This document shows positions 41,259 through 52,058 of a stretch of 64,000 bases of DNA, piece after piece. The DNA is from JBEVJK01 sp963791325 (GTDB lineage: Bacteria; Pseudomonadota; Alphaproteobacteria; Rhizobiales; Rhizobiaceae). The stretch spans positions 186,001 to 250,000 of the forward strand of contig CAWBRU010000005.1 in assembly GCA_963791325.1 (NCBI GenBank), given 5' to 3'. A model generated the notes under the pieces. The model ran no database searches and was not told where the DNA came from. It was given only the letters and a program-made list of their open reading frames with translations. The first letter of the stretch is position 1. Every line of letters begins with the position of its first letter. The position numbers were made by a program, and so were the translations under genes.

Positions 41259-42706
41259 CTAACGCACCAGGATGTTGCGGAACTGCCACGGGATCCTTCT
41301 CGTCGAGGTCTTCCGGGAACAGGCCCGGCCGGCCCTCGAGCGGCGTCCAGTCGGTGTAGTAGCCCTTGACCGGGCCGAGATAGGGCAGCTGCACTTCGAG
41401 GCAGCGCCTGTAGTCCATCTCGTCGGCCTCGACGATGCCGGCCTCCGGGTTTTCCAGCGCCCAGACCATGCCGGCGAGCACCGCCGACGTGACCTGCAGG
41501 CCGGTGGCGTTCTGATAGGGCGCCAGCTCGCGCGCCTCTTCCAGCGTCAGCTGCGAGCCGTACCAGTAGGCGTTCTTGTCGTGGCCGTAGAGCAGCACGC
41601 CGAGCTCGTCGACGCCGTCGACCAGTTCGTGCTCGTCGAGCACATGGTGGATCGGCTGCGCCTTGCCGGCCGCGCCGAACATCTCGTGCAGCGACAGCAC
41701 GGCGTCGTTGCAGGGATGATAGGCGTAGTGGCAGGTCGGGCGGTAGCTGACCTTGCCCTTCTTGTCGCGCACGGTGAAGAAGTCGGCGATCGAGATCGCC
41801 TCGTTGTGGGTGACCAGGAAGCCGTATTGCGGCGCCGGGCGTCGGGCACCAGGTGCGCACGCGCGTGTTGGCGCCCGGCTGCTCGAGATAGATCGCGGCC
41901 TTCGAGCCGTGCTTGTGCTTCTTGGCGTTCTTCGGCATCCACTTCTCATGCGTGCCCCAGCCGAGCTCGGCCGGCTGCAGGCCTTCCGAAATGAAGCCCT
42001 CGACCGACCAGGTGTTCCAGAACACGTTCATCGGCTTCGGCTTCTTGGTGCGCTGGGTGTCGCGCTCGGCGATGTGGATGCCCTTGACGCCGGCCTTCTT
42101 CATCAGCTTGGCCCAGCCTTCGCGGTCGTCCTGCGGCCGGCTCTTGAAATCCGAGGCCGAGATCGGTCGCCAGATTGACCAGCGCCTGCTTGACGAACCA
42201 CGAGACCATGCCGGGATTGGCGCCGCAGCAGGAGACCGCGGTCGTGCCGCCGGGCTTCTTCGCGCTTCTCCTCGCGCACCGTCTCGCGCAGCGCATAGTT
42301 GGTGCGCGCGGCGTTGTCGGCCTTGTCGTCGAAATAGAAGCCGAGCCACGGCTCGACGACGGTGTCGACGTAGAGCACGCCGAGCTTGCGGCAGAGCTTC
42401 ATCAGGTCGAGCGAGGAGGTGTCGACCGACAGGTTGACGCAAAAGCCCTGGCCGCCGCCATCGGTCAGCAGCGGCGTCAGCAGCTTCTTGTAGTTCTTCT
42501 CGGTCACCGCCTCCTGGACGAAGGCGATGCCGCGCTCGTCGAGCAGCTTGCTGTCGGTGTCGCGCGGGTCGATGACCGTCATGCGCGACTTGTCGAATTT
42601 GAAATGGCGCTCGATCAGCGGCAAGCGTTCCGCGCCCGATCGAGCCGAAGCCGATCATCACGACGGGCCGGTGATCTCGCCGTAAACGGCCAGTCTGCTT
42701 CGCCAT
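41259..42706 (-). CDS. hss: Homospermidine synthase
   Basis: About 478 residues: VVMIGFGSIGRGTL (NAD-binding), PLIERHFKFDKSRMTVIDPR, GGGQGFCVNLSVDTSSLDLM, VLYVDTVVEPWLGFYFDDKA, AVSCCGANPGMVSWFVKQAL, MNVFWNTWSVEGFISEGLQP, ELGWGTHEKWMPKNAKKHK, YQNATGLQVTSAVLAGMVWA and LPYLGPVKGYYTDWTPLEGR. It joins two putrescines to homospermidine, the main polyamine of many alphaproteobacteria. Breaks at about 42685, 42665, 42638, 42262, 42163, 41845 and 41288. Confidence 0.92.
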
Positions 42707-42839
42707 GTCTGCCACTCCCGTTCCGTTGCTGGCCACTCTGTAAGCAAGCCGCCGAGGTCGCGCAATCGCGGCGGCAGCCGTTCGCGCCCGGCCGTCATCC
42801 GCATACGGGAAAGTCGGGCGCCGGCAAGGCCGCCGGCGC

Positions 42840-43498
42840 TCAGGCAAGGCATGCCGCAATCAGCCCCCGGAGCGAGTTGCCGACGAACAGCGCGCCCTTG
42901 CCGAGATCCTCCGGCCGCAGCACGGCTTCGCGGCGGCCGCTCGGCGAGCAGCTCGGCGCGCAGCACGCCGGGCAGCAGGCCGCAGGCGGCGGCGGGGGTG
43001 AGCAGCCCGGCGCTGCCCGGCGGGGCGAGAAAGACGTTGGTGAAGGTGCCTTCGCAGACCTCGCCGCGCTCGTTGAGCAGGATCACCTCGTCGGCCTGAT
43101 CCGCTGGCACCGCGGCCCGGGCACGCTCGTAGAGCTCGCGCCGGCTGGTCTTGTGGGCGAGGAGCGGATCGGTCGAGTCGAGCCGCTCCCCGGCAACCGC
43201 CAGGCGCCAGACCATGCCCGGCGGGATCGGCGTGAACGGGCTCGCCGTGCAGGCAAGATCGCCCGCGCTCGCGAGCGTCAGCCTGACGCGCTGCGGTCGG
43301 TCCGGCTGAACGGCGGCAGCAAGCGCGGCCTCGGCCGCGGCCCGGTCGAAGCGAAAGCCAAGGGCTGCGGCCGAGCGGGCCAGCCGGGCGAGATGGCGCG
43401 TCGAAGCGGACGAAGCCGGCGTCCGGCTCCCAGCGCATGGTCTCGATCAGGTCGAAGCCGGCGCCGTCCCCGTCGCGAACCGCGCTTTCAGCAGACAT
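42840..43498 (-). CDS. pabC: Aminodeoxychorismate lyase-like class IV aminotransferase
   Basis: About 218 residues: FDLIETMRWEPDAGFVRFDA, then VRLTLASAGDLACTASPFTP, the PLP Lys in DPLLAHKTSRRELYERARA, EVILLNERGEVCEGTFTNVF, GLLTPAAACGLLPGVLRAEL and GALFVGNSLRGLIAACLA. It sits right after pabB, overlapping it by about 50 bases, which supports the lyase role that releases p-aminobenzoate for folate. Breaks near 43398, 43240 and 42930. Confidence 0.82.
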
Positions 43499-44607
43499 TC
43501 CGCATACTCCTCCTCGGCCGTCGAATCGAACACGACGCCGCCGCCGACATTGTAGACGGCCTCGCCGCCGGCAAAGAGCGAGATGGTGCGGATGGCGACG
43601 TTGAAGCGCATCGGGCCGCCCGGCGCAATCCAGCCGATCGCCCCGCAATAGGCGTCGCGCGGCGCCGTCTCCAGCGCGCGGATGATTTCCATCGCGCGGA
43701 TCTTCGGCGCGCCGGTGATCGAGCCGCACGGGAACAGCGCCGCGAAGATCTCCGATATCGTCAGGTCCGGCAGCAGCCTGGCGCGGACCGTGCTCACCAT
43801 CTGGTGGACGGTCGGATAGGTCTCGATCGCGAAACAGTTCGGGCACGTCGAGCGTGCCGACCTCGCTGATGCGCGAGATGTCGTTGCGCAGCAGGTCGAC
43901 GATCATGCGGTTTTCGGCCTGGTTCTTCGGATCGTTGCGCAGGAATTTCTTGAGCCGGCGTCCTCGGCCTTGGTCGCGCCGCGCGGCGCGGTGCCCTTCA
44001 TCGGCCGGGATCTCGATGAAGCCGTCGCGTCGATCTCGAAGAACAGCTCCGGCGAGCGCGACAGCACGACCGGATCGCCGAGCGCAACCAGCGCGCCATA
44101 TTTGACCGGCTGGCGCGCGGTCAGCGCGGCGAAGGCCGCGAGCGGGATCGCCGGTCCAGCCGGCTTCGATCGGGAAGGTCAGGTTCGACCTGGTAGCAGT
44201 CGCCCTCGCGCAGATGCCGGTGGACGCGCTGGAACCGCGGCTCGTAGTCGGCGAACGACCATGCCGCCCGGGCGTCGAAGATCGGCCCGTTGGACGGCTG
44301 CGCCGCGGTCGCGCGGCAGCACGCGTGTCCGACGGGCCATCGAAGACGCCGAAGCGCATGCAGCGGCGCGCGGCGGCCTTCGGGCAGCAGCGGCCGGAGC
44401 TTCGGCTCGAACAGATAGCCGGCTTCATAGGAGAAATAGCCGGCCAGCCATTTGCCGGCGCGGCGCGCCGCCTCGGCCTGGTCGAGCGCCGCGGCGAAGT
44501 CTGCCGGCGTCGTGCGCCTCGATCAGTGCCGCCGGCGCGTCGAACAGCAGCGTCGCGGCCGGCGAGGTCGTCGCGGAAGAGCACGAAGGGTGAGGCTGCC
44601 GCGGCAT
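43447..44607 (-). CDS. pabB: Aminodeoxychorismate synthase component I
   Basis: About 385 residues. Blocks include WLAGYFSYEAGYLFEPKLRP, YQVNLTFPIEAGW, VVLSRSPELFFEIDA, RPMKGTAPRGATKAEDA, NQAENRMIVDLLRNDISRIS, FPCGSITGAPKIRAMEIIRA, YCGAIGWIAPGGPMRFNVAI and YNVGGGVVFDSTAEEEYAEC, which is the chorismate-binding domain. It makes 4-amino-4-deoxychorismate using ammonia from a PabA partner not in view. At least ten single-base breaks. Start at 44607. Confidence 0.88.
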
Positions 44608-44694
44608 GACGGACGCTAGCAGCGGTGCGTGAGCATCAAGGCACAATGCATGGCTGCCGATCGGCATGGACGCCGCGGAGCGACAGCTTCTGGC

Positions 44695-46541
44695 CTATTC
44701 GAGCGCCTCCAGCTCGTCGATCAGGCCGCCGATCACGCCAAGCCCGATCTGCCAGAAGGCGGGATCGGAGGCGTCGAGGCCGAACGGCGCCAGCAGTTCC
44801 GAATGGTGCTTGGTGCCGCCGGCCTTCAGCATCTCGAAATACTTCTCCTGAAAGCCGCGCTCGGCGTTCTGGTAGACGGCGTAGAGCGAGTTCACCAGGC
44901 AGTCGCCGAAGGCATAGGCGTAGACGTAGAAGGGCGAATGGATGAAGTGCGGGATGTAGGTCCAGAACATCTCGTAGCCTTCGCGCAGCTTGATCGCCGG
45001 CCCGAGGCTTTCGGCCTGCACCTCCAGCCAGAACTGGCCGAGCCTGTCGGCGGTCAGCTCGCCATTCTTGCGCTCGGTGTGCACCTTGCGCTCGAATTCG
45101 TAGAAGGCGATCTGGCGCACGACCGTGTTGATCATGTCCTCGACCTTCTGGGCCAGCATCGCCTTGCGCTCGCGCCGGTCGGTGGTGCGGTCGAGCAGCG
45201 AGCGGAAGGTCAGCATCTCGCCGAACACCGAGGCCGTCTCGGCGAGCGTCAGCGGCGTCGAGGCCATCAGCGCGCCCTGGCCGCCGGCCAGCACCTGGTG
45301 CACGCCGTGGCCGAGCTCGTGCGCCAGCGTCATCACGTCGCGCGGCTTGCCCATGTAGTTGAGCAGCACATAGGGATGCGCCGACGGCACGGTCGGATGG
45401 GCGAAGGCGCCGGGCGCCTTGCCGGGCCGCACCGGCGCGTCGATCCAGTTGCGGTCGAAGAAGGTGCGGGCGATCTCGGCCATGTCCGGCGAGAAGCGCT
45501 GATAGGCCGAAAGCACCGTGTTCGTGCGCCTCGTCCCAGCCGATCGTCGCCTGCGGCGTCTCCGGCAGCGGCGCGTTGCGGTCCCAGTGGTTCAGCGTCT
45601 CCATGCCGAGCCACTGCGCCTTCATCGCGTAGTAGCGGTGCGACAGCCGCGGATAGGCGTCGCGCACGGCCGCGGCCAGCGCGTCGACGACGCTGCGCTC
45701 GACGCGGTTGGCGAGATGGCGGGAATCGGCGATGTCCTCGAAGCCGCGCCAGCGGTCGGAGATCTCCTTGTCCTTGGCCAGCGTGTTGGTGATCAGCGTG
45801 AAGATGCGCAGGTTCTTCTTGAAGGTCGCGGCGAGCGCCTCGGCGGCCTGCGCGGCGCGTCTCGCGGATCGGCGTCCTGCAAGCGGTTCAGCGCCGGCTC
45901 GAGCGTCAGCTGCTCGCCGTCGATGTCGAAGCGCAGGTCGGCCATCGTCTCGTCGAACAGGCGGTTCCAGGCGCCGCGCCCGGTGATCGACTTTTCGTGG
46001 AACAGCTGCTCGACGCGGTCTTCGAGCTGGTAGGGCTTGTCCATCCGAGGTCGAGCACCCAGGGACGGTAGTGGCCGAAGCCGGGATCGGCGTCGAGCGC
46101 CGCGCCGATCAGCGCGTCGTCGACCAGGTTGAGCTCCAGCGCGAAGAACAGCAGATGCGCGCTGGCGTCGGTCATCTTCTCCTGGATGTCGCCGTAGAGC
46201 TTGGCGCGCTGCGGGTCGGTCGTGTTGCCGGCATAGACAAGGCCGGCATAGGAGACGATGCGGCCGATCAGCTCCTCCAGCGCCTCGTATTCGCGAAGGC
46301 ATCGGCCAAGCCCGGCCGTCGCGCCCTTGCGCGGCCTCGGCGGCGAGCTTGCCCTTCCAGCGCGTCTCGAAGGCGATGCGCGTCGGCGGCGGCCTTGTCG
46401 AGGTCGCGCTTCAGCTCCGGCGCATCCATGCCGGGATAGAGGTCGGCGAGGTTCCATTCCGGCAGGTCGCCGAGCGCGGCCGCGCCTTGACCGGCGCTGC
46501 GCCGCAGCGCTGGCCGGTCCGTTTCGCTGGTGATCGGGCAT
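44695..46541 (-). CDS. pepF: Oligoendopeptidase F (M3-family metallopeptidase)
   Basis: About 610 residues. The zinc site is VMTLAHELGHGVHQVLAGGQ (HExxH) with a downstream Glu in LTLAETASVFGEML. Other blocks: EYEALEELIGRIVSYAGLVY, ALELNLVDDALIGAALDADP, YYAMKAQWLGMETLNHWDRN, DRNWIDAPVRPGKAPGAFAH and HSPFYVYAYAFGDCLVNSLY. It cleaves short cytoplasmic peptides. The C-terminal half is intact; breaks cluster at 45528, 45857, 46045 and 46290-46500. Confidence 0.92.
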
Positions 46542-46688
46542 CGTCGGTCACCTTCGGAATTCGAGGGGAACGGCCGGTGCAGACCGCAAGGAATCGTTCA
46601 CCGGCTTTCTTGAAACCTTATTTAGAACCCTGTGCCAAGATGATCCAGACGACAATCATCCGACATCGGCGATTTCTCGACACCAGTC

Positions 46689-48253
46689 ATGACCGGCTCC
46701 GATTCTCATCGTCGACGACGATCCCGTGCAGCGCCGGCTGCTCGAGGGCGCCGTCACGCAATTCGGCCACGAGGCGATCGTCGCCGACGGCGGCGAGGCG
46801 GCGCTCGAAGGTCGCTCGACGGCCCGCGCGGCGGCGACGTCGCGGCGATCATCCTCGATCTCGCCATGCCCGGCCTCGACGGCCTCGGCGTGCTCAAGGC
46901 GATGCGCGAGCGCGACATCGCGCATGCCGGTGATCGTGCAGACCGCGCAGGGCGGCATCGAGACCGTGGTCTCGGCGATGCGCGCCGGCGCCTTCGATTT
47001 CGTCGTCAAGCCGGCCTCGCCCGAGCGGCTGCAGCGCGGCGATCGCCAATGCGCTCAAGGTCGAGGCGATGGAGGATGCGGCGCGCCGCTCGCGCCGGCC
47101 GGCGGCCGGCGCGCTCGAGCTTCCGCGACATCATCACGCGCGGTCCCGGCATGGAGCGCGTCGATCCGGCTCGGCCAGAAGGCTGCGGCCTCCAACATCC
47201 CGATCCTGATCGAAGGCGAATCGGGCGTCGGCAAGGAACTGATCGCGCGCGCCATCCAGGGCTCGCGGCGACCGCCGCTCGAAGCCGTTCGTCACCGTCA
47301 ATTGCGGCGCCATCCCGCACAATCTGGTCGAGAGCATCCTGTTCGGCCACGAGAAGGGCTCCTTCACCGGCGCCACCGAAAAGCACACCGGCAAGTTCGT
47401 CGAGGCGCATACGGGAACGCTGTTCCTCGACGAGATCGGCGACCTGCCGCTCGACGTGCAGGTCAAGCTGTTGCGCGCCGTGCAGGACGGCGAGATCGAT
47501 CCGGTCGGCGCGCGCGCGACCGGTCAAGGTCGACATCAGGCTGATCTCGGCGACCCACCGCGATCTCCTGCAGCAGGTCACGCGACGGCCTGTTCCGCGA
47601 GGATCTGTTCTATCGCCTCAACGTCTTTCCGATCTTCGTGCCGCCGCTGCGCGACCGCCGCGACGACATCCCCGATCTGGTCGAGCATTTCATGGCGCGC
47701 TTCGCGCCGCAGCCAGCCCTCGCTCAAGGCGCGCACGGCATTTCGGGCGCGGCGCTGACCATGCTCAGGGCCTATGACTGGCCGGGCAACATCCGGCAGC
47801 TCGAGAACGCCGTGTTCCGGGCGATGGTGCTGTGCGACGGCGAGATGCTGACCGTCGACGATTTCCCGCAGATCCGCGCCCAGGTGGAAGACATCGCGGT
47901 CGATCGTCGATGCGCACGGCGCTGCGCCGGCGACGACCCTGCCGTCTGGACGGCCGCGGGCGAGGCGAATGCCTCGCCGGCGAGCGCGCTGCCGGCGGCC
48001 GCGCCGATCGCAGGCCCGGCTGCAGGCCGCTTCGGCGTGCTCAGCGCGCTCGATCGAACGCGGCAATGTGCGCACGCTCGCCGATGTCGAACTCGAGATG
48101 ATCAAGCTGGCGATCGACCACTACCACGGCCAGATGAGCGAGGTGGCGCGCCGGCTCGGCATCGGCCGCTCGACGCTCTACCGCAAGCTCAAGGAGTACG
48201 GCATCGACCCGGAAACCGGCCGGGCGGAAAAGGGCGGCATGCCGGTCGGCTGA
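46689..48253 (+). CDS. Sigma-54-dependent response regulator (NtrC-type)
   Basis: About 515 residues over many breaks. Receiver: LIVDDDPVQRRLLEGAVTQF-like, AAIILDLAMPGLDGLGVLKA (phospho-Asp) and FDFVVKPASPERLQ. AAA+ domain: IEGESGVGKELIARAIQGS (Walker A), GHEKGSFTGATEKHTGKFVE (the GAFTGA-type sigma-54 loop), GTLFLDEIGDLPLDVQVKLL (Walker B) and YDWPGNIRQLENAVFRAMVL. C-terminal Fis helix: MSEVARRLGIGRSTLYRKLK. The loop reads GSFTGA, fine for sigma-54 contact. Its kinase and targets are not in view. Confidence 0.9.
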
Positions 48254-48277
48254 ATTCCGTAACGCCTTGCGCAGCTG

Positions 48278-48296
48278 GGTAAACCTCTGGTTTACC
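48278..48296. promoter_or_regulatory. Perfect palindrome in the intergenic region
   Basis: GGTAAACC-TCT-GGTTTACC is a perfect 8-bp inverted repeat between the sigma-54 regulator and the DUF882 gene. A TTAACCAT at about 48371-48378 resembles a CtrA half-site. Without a T run this is more likely an operator than a terminator. Confidence 0.4.
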
Positions 48297-48459
48297 GTGA
48301 ATTGAGGGGTAGCCTTTTCGCCAAACTTGCCGCCATGGTGTTACCGCATTTCGGCTTCAATAAGCGGTGATTAACCATTAGGATCGATAGTCGGGCGGGA
48401 ACTATCGCATCCGGACGTCAAATCCGGGGACAAAATGGCAGCCAGTAAGGCCTTTTGAT

Positions 48460-50372
48460 TTGAGCAGGATCGAACGACCAGAAGGCGGACGGCGCTAAAA
48501 CCGGGTCCGTCTGGGGGAGATGCGTTGCCGCGGCGGTGCTTGCCCTCGGGTTCGCGCTGCTCGGCGCGACCGGCGCCAGCGCCGACACGCGCTCGCTCAA
48601 GCTCTATCAACATGCACACCCGCGAGAAGGCCGAGATCGTCTTCAAGCGCAACGGCCGCTTCGATTCCAGACGGCCTGCGCCAGCTGAACCAGTTCCTGC
48701 GCGACTGGCGGCGCAACGAGCCGACCAAGATGGATCCGCGGCTGTTCGACCTGATCTGGGAAGCCTACAGGACCTCCGGCGTCGAACGACTACATCCACG
48801 TCGTCTGCGGCTACCGCTCGCCGCAGACCAATTCGATGCTGCGCAGCCGCAGCAAGGGCGTCGCCAAGAAGAGCCAGCACATGCTCGGCAAGGCGATGGA
48901 TTTCTACATCCCCGACGTCAAGCTGAAGAGGCTGCGCGAGATCGGCCTCAAGATGCAGGGCGGCGGCGTCGGCTACTATCCGACGTCCGGATCGCCCTTC
49001 GTGCATTTCGACGTCGGCAATGTCCGCCACTGGCCCAAGATGAGCCGCCGGGAGCTGATCGCGCTGTTCCCCGACGGCAAGACGCTGCATGTGCCGTCGA
49101 CGGCAAGCCGCTGCCCGGCTTCGATCAGGCGCTGGCCTCCTACCAGGCGCGCAAGAAGAGCGGCAATGTGGCGATCGCCAGCCTCGGCAACAGCAGCACC
49201 AGCTCGCCGCGCTCGGGCGGCCTGCTGGCCGCCTTCTTCGGCGGCGGCGGTGCCGACGAGGACGAGGACGACGCCTCGACCGCGGTGGCGAGCGCGCAGC
49301 CGCCGGTGCCGGCCAAGCCGGTCGCCAAGCAGCCCGAGATGCGGGCGGTGCCGCCGGCTTTGGCAGGGCCGCCGAGCAGCCCGGCAAGCCCGATATCCGC
49401 ATCGTGCCGCCCGAACTGGCGCGTCCGGCCGAGATGCCGCAGGACCAGCTCAGCCAGCCTGAGCCGGGTTCGCTGATCGCGGCACTGCCGAGGAACGGGG
49501 TGCCGGTGCCGAACGCCGCGCCGCGGCCGCCGGCCGGGATCGGCCAGGCCGGGCCGGAGACCGTACCCTTCCAGGTGGCGAGCGGCATCGACGTCCCCGC
49601 TGCCGACGGGCCGAAGGTGAACGTGCCGCTGCCGACGCGGCGGCCGAACTACACGCCGCCGCCCGAGCTGGTGGCCGACGCCGACAACAGCGGCGACGAC
49701 GATTCCGTCTCCGCGCTCCTGGCAATGGCCGGCGACAACGGCCATGGCGCGGTGCCGATGCCGAGCGGGCGTCCCGACGACGACGACCCGTCCTTCATCG
49801 TCGCGGCGCTGCCGTCCCCGCATGCCAAGCTCCAGGCGCTGTCCAATGCCAATCCGGTGGCGGTGGCGCCCGCAGATGCGGCCAGCGCGGCCTACGCGCC
49901 GGCCGATGACGACGACGATCCGTTCGGCATCCCGCCGTCTGATGCGATCGGCCTGAAAGGCGCCGGGCCGGCCGCCAAGGGTGCGCGGGTGCTCACGGCA
50001 AGTGCCTCGCCGCGCGCCGCGCTCGAAGCGCGGCTGCCCGGCACCGATCCCGCCACGGCGCTCGCCTCGGGCGTTCGCACCACGGCCAAGGGGGCGCGCC
50101 CGCACAGTTCCGACAGCAAGCCGGGACCCAAATCCGTGGTGCTCGCGGCTCAGCCGCAGGCAGCGCGCTGGGCCTGGTCGAGCGACACCGAGCTGGCGCA
50201 GGCCACCGTCCATTCGACGTCGCCGCCTGCTTACGCCTACAATCTGGTTCGGACCGCCCCACGTGAGGTCTATACCGCCGGTTTCAAGGCTGAGACCAAG
50301 GTGGCCGACGCCAACCGCTTCACCGGCAAGGCCGTCGAGTTTCTGTCGCTGGCGCGCTTCGACCAGAACTGA
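48460..50372 (+). CDS. DUF882 (peptidase M15/YcbK-like) exported murein-related protein
   Basis: About 635 residues. Signal segment (VAAAVLALGFALLGATGASA), then the DUF882/M15 domain: SLKLYNMHTREKAEIVFKRN, NQFLRDWRRNEPTKMDPRLF, VVCGYRSPQTNSMLR, QHMLGKAMDFYIPDVKLKRL (zinc-type H and D) and SGSPFVHFDVGNVRHWPKM (H-x-D). A 400-residue low-complexity Pro/Ala/Asp tail follows. It is likely a murein endopeptidase or binder. The true start is uncertain: a TTG at 48460 is possible. Breaks between 48500 and 49100, and near 49382. Confidence 0.75.
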
Positions 50373-50424
50373 GCGGCGGCGCCCTGCACCTGCTTGTTGC
50401 CGGCCCGATGCGTGAGGCTCCGCT

Positions 50425-51084
50425 TCACCTCTTGGCGAGCGCGGCAGCGGCTCGTGCCAGCGCCTCGATCTCGTCCCATCGGCCGGCCTTGACCAGCGGA
50501 TCCGGCGCCACCCAGGAGCCGCCGACGCAGATCACATTGGCGAGCGCCAGATAGTCGGCGGCGTTGGCGGCAGTGATGCCGCCGGTCGGACAGAAGCGCA
50601 CGCCGGCAAACGGCGAGACCAACGATTTCAGGAACGCCGTGCCGCCGGCCTGCTCGGCCGGGAAGAATTTGAGGAAATCGAGCCCGGCTTCGAGAGCGTT
50701 CATGATCTCGCCCGGGGTGATCGCGCCGGGCAGCAGCGGCACGGCGCCGGCGGCCGCGGCGGCGAGCACGTCCGGGCTCAGACCGGGGCTGACGATGAAC
50801 CGCGCGCCGGCGGCTGCGGCCTCGTCGAACTGCGCCGCCGACAGGATCGTACCGGCGCCGACCACCGCCTCCTCGACCTCCTCCGCGGCGCGGCGGATCG
50901 CCTCCAAGGCCGCGGGCGTGCGCAGGGTGATCTCGATCAGGGGCAGGCCGCCGCGGGCCAGCGCTCGGGCAAGCGGAACGGCGTCGGCGGCGTTCTCGAT
51001 TTTGAGCACCGGGATGACGGGTTGGCCGGCAATCCGGTGCACCAGCTCAGCGGTCTTGGACGATGTCATGGCGGTCTCGCTCAT
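50425..51084 (-). CDS. eda: KHG/KDPG aldolase
   Basis: A 219-residue intact protein. Key residues are Glu in LIEITLRTPAALEAI, the substrate loop VGAGTILSAAQFDEA, and the Schiff-base Lys in FLKFFPAEQAGGTAF; FCPTGGITAANAADYLA closes the barrel. It splits 2-keto-3-deoxy-6-phosphogluconate to pyruvate and glyceraldehyde-3-P (Entner-Doudoroff). No edd or zwf neighbours are present. Start at 51084 or 51069. Confidence 0.93.
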   Translation of the reverse strand: MSETAMTSSKTAELVHRIAGQPVIPVLKIENAADAVPLARALARGGLPLIEITLRTPAALEAIRRAAEEVEEAVVGAGTILSAAQFDEAAAAGARFIVSPGLSPDVLAAAAAGAVPLLPGAITPGEIMNALEAGLDFLKFFPAEQAGGTAFLKSLVSPFAGVRFCPTGGITAANAADYLALANVICVGGSWVAPDPLVKAGRWDEIEALARAAAALAKR

Positions 51085-51099
51085 CTGCCGGCCTGCCGT

Positions 51100-51846
51100 T
51101 CACGCCAGCACTGCCGCCGGCGGCGGTGGTTCGCTGCCATCACTGACCGGTGGCGGCGCGACATGCAAGCCGCAGCGGAAAATTTCCCAGCCTGCCGCAG
51201 GCCGCCGGGATTTTCGTTCCGGCGCCGGTCCGCCCCGAGAGCCGGCCGGCGTCGGCCGTGAGCTGGCGCAGCGGCGCCGGTAGGCGGCGGCGAGCCGGCT
51301 GTCATAGCCGTTGCGGGCAAAGCCGGCGCCATTGTAGCCGCGCGCGAAACGCCGCCAGTCGCGGCCCTCCAGCGCGGGGAGCAGCCCAGCCCAGCCGATG
51401 AAGCGCACCATCAGCCGCACCTGGCCCGCCACGCCCGAGCGGGCCTCGGCGACGAGCGCCTCGACATCGGCATAGCCCAGCGCCTTCCAGTGCACGCCCA
51501 TCACCTGGCCGATGCCCCACGAAACCGCCTCATAGGCCGCCCGGCGGTCGATGGCCGCGGCCTGGTCGAGCAGGCGCCAGCGGGCGGTCTGCCCCGGCGG
51601 GTTGGCAATGCGGCCGGCGACCGGCGAGGCCAGGCCGGCTGCCCGGGCGCGTGCCTGCTCGGCCGGTGCGAGCTGCCGGTCGAAGACGTGCGCCTCGAAC
51701 CGGATCAGCGGCTCCGGCCTGCCGTCGATGCTGGCGAAGGCGATGCCGCCGCTCTCCAGCTCGGCGATGGCGAGTAGGGCTTGCGGCTCGATCCCGGCGG
51801 TATGGGCGGCGGCGGCGATGGCGGCTTCGGTCGGTTTGGTGAACAT
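51100..51846 (-). CDS. N-acetylmuramidase-domain protein (phage-endolysin-like)
   Basis: A 248-residue protein starting MFTKPTEAAIAAAAHTAGIE; then LLAIAELESGGIAF (catalytic Glu), PLIRFEAHVFDRQL, AYEAVSWGIGQVMGVHWKAL, VRFIGWAGLLPALEGRDWRR and ARGYNGAGFARNGYDSRLAA. This is the muramidase domain found in phage endolysins and some chromosomal lysins. No signal peptide is seen, as for endolysins needing a holin. A longer frame upstream lacks similarity. Confidence 0.8.
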   Translation of the reverse strand: MFTKPTEAAIAAAAHTAGIEPQALLAIAELESGGIAFASIDGRPEPLIRFEAHVFDRQLAPAEQARARAAGLASPVAGRIANPPGQTARWRLLDQAAAIDRRAAYEAVSWGIGQVMGVHWKALGYADVEALVAEARSGVAGQVRLMVRFIGWAGLLPALEGRDWRRFARGYNGAGFARNGYDSRLAAAYRRRCASSRPTPAGSRGGPAPERKSRRPAAGWEIFRCGLHVAPPPVSDGSEPPPPAAVLA

Positions 51847-52058
51847 GGCGCGATCCCTTGTTGCGACAACTGCCGCCCAGTGTGCTTGAGCCGCGATCGG
51901 CGTGGACGAAAAAAGTTTGCGCAGCGCCGCTTGCCTCACCTGCGGCAAACCCGTAGAGCGCTCTCGGAAAGCCGGCAACCCCGCACGATCGCTGCGTTTT
52001 CCGGGTATCCCCGGCGCCGCTGCCAGCCGCGCCGGATGGCAAAAAAAATGAGCGAGCG

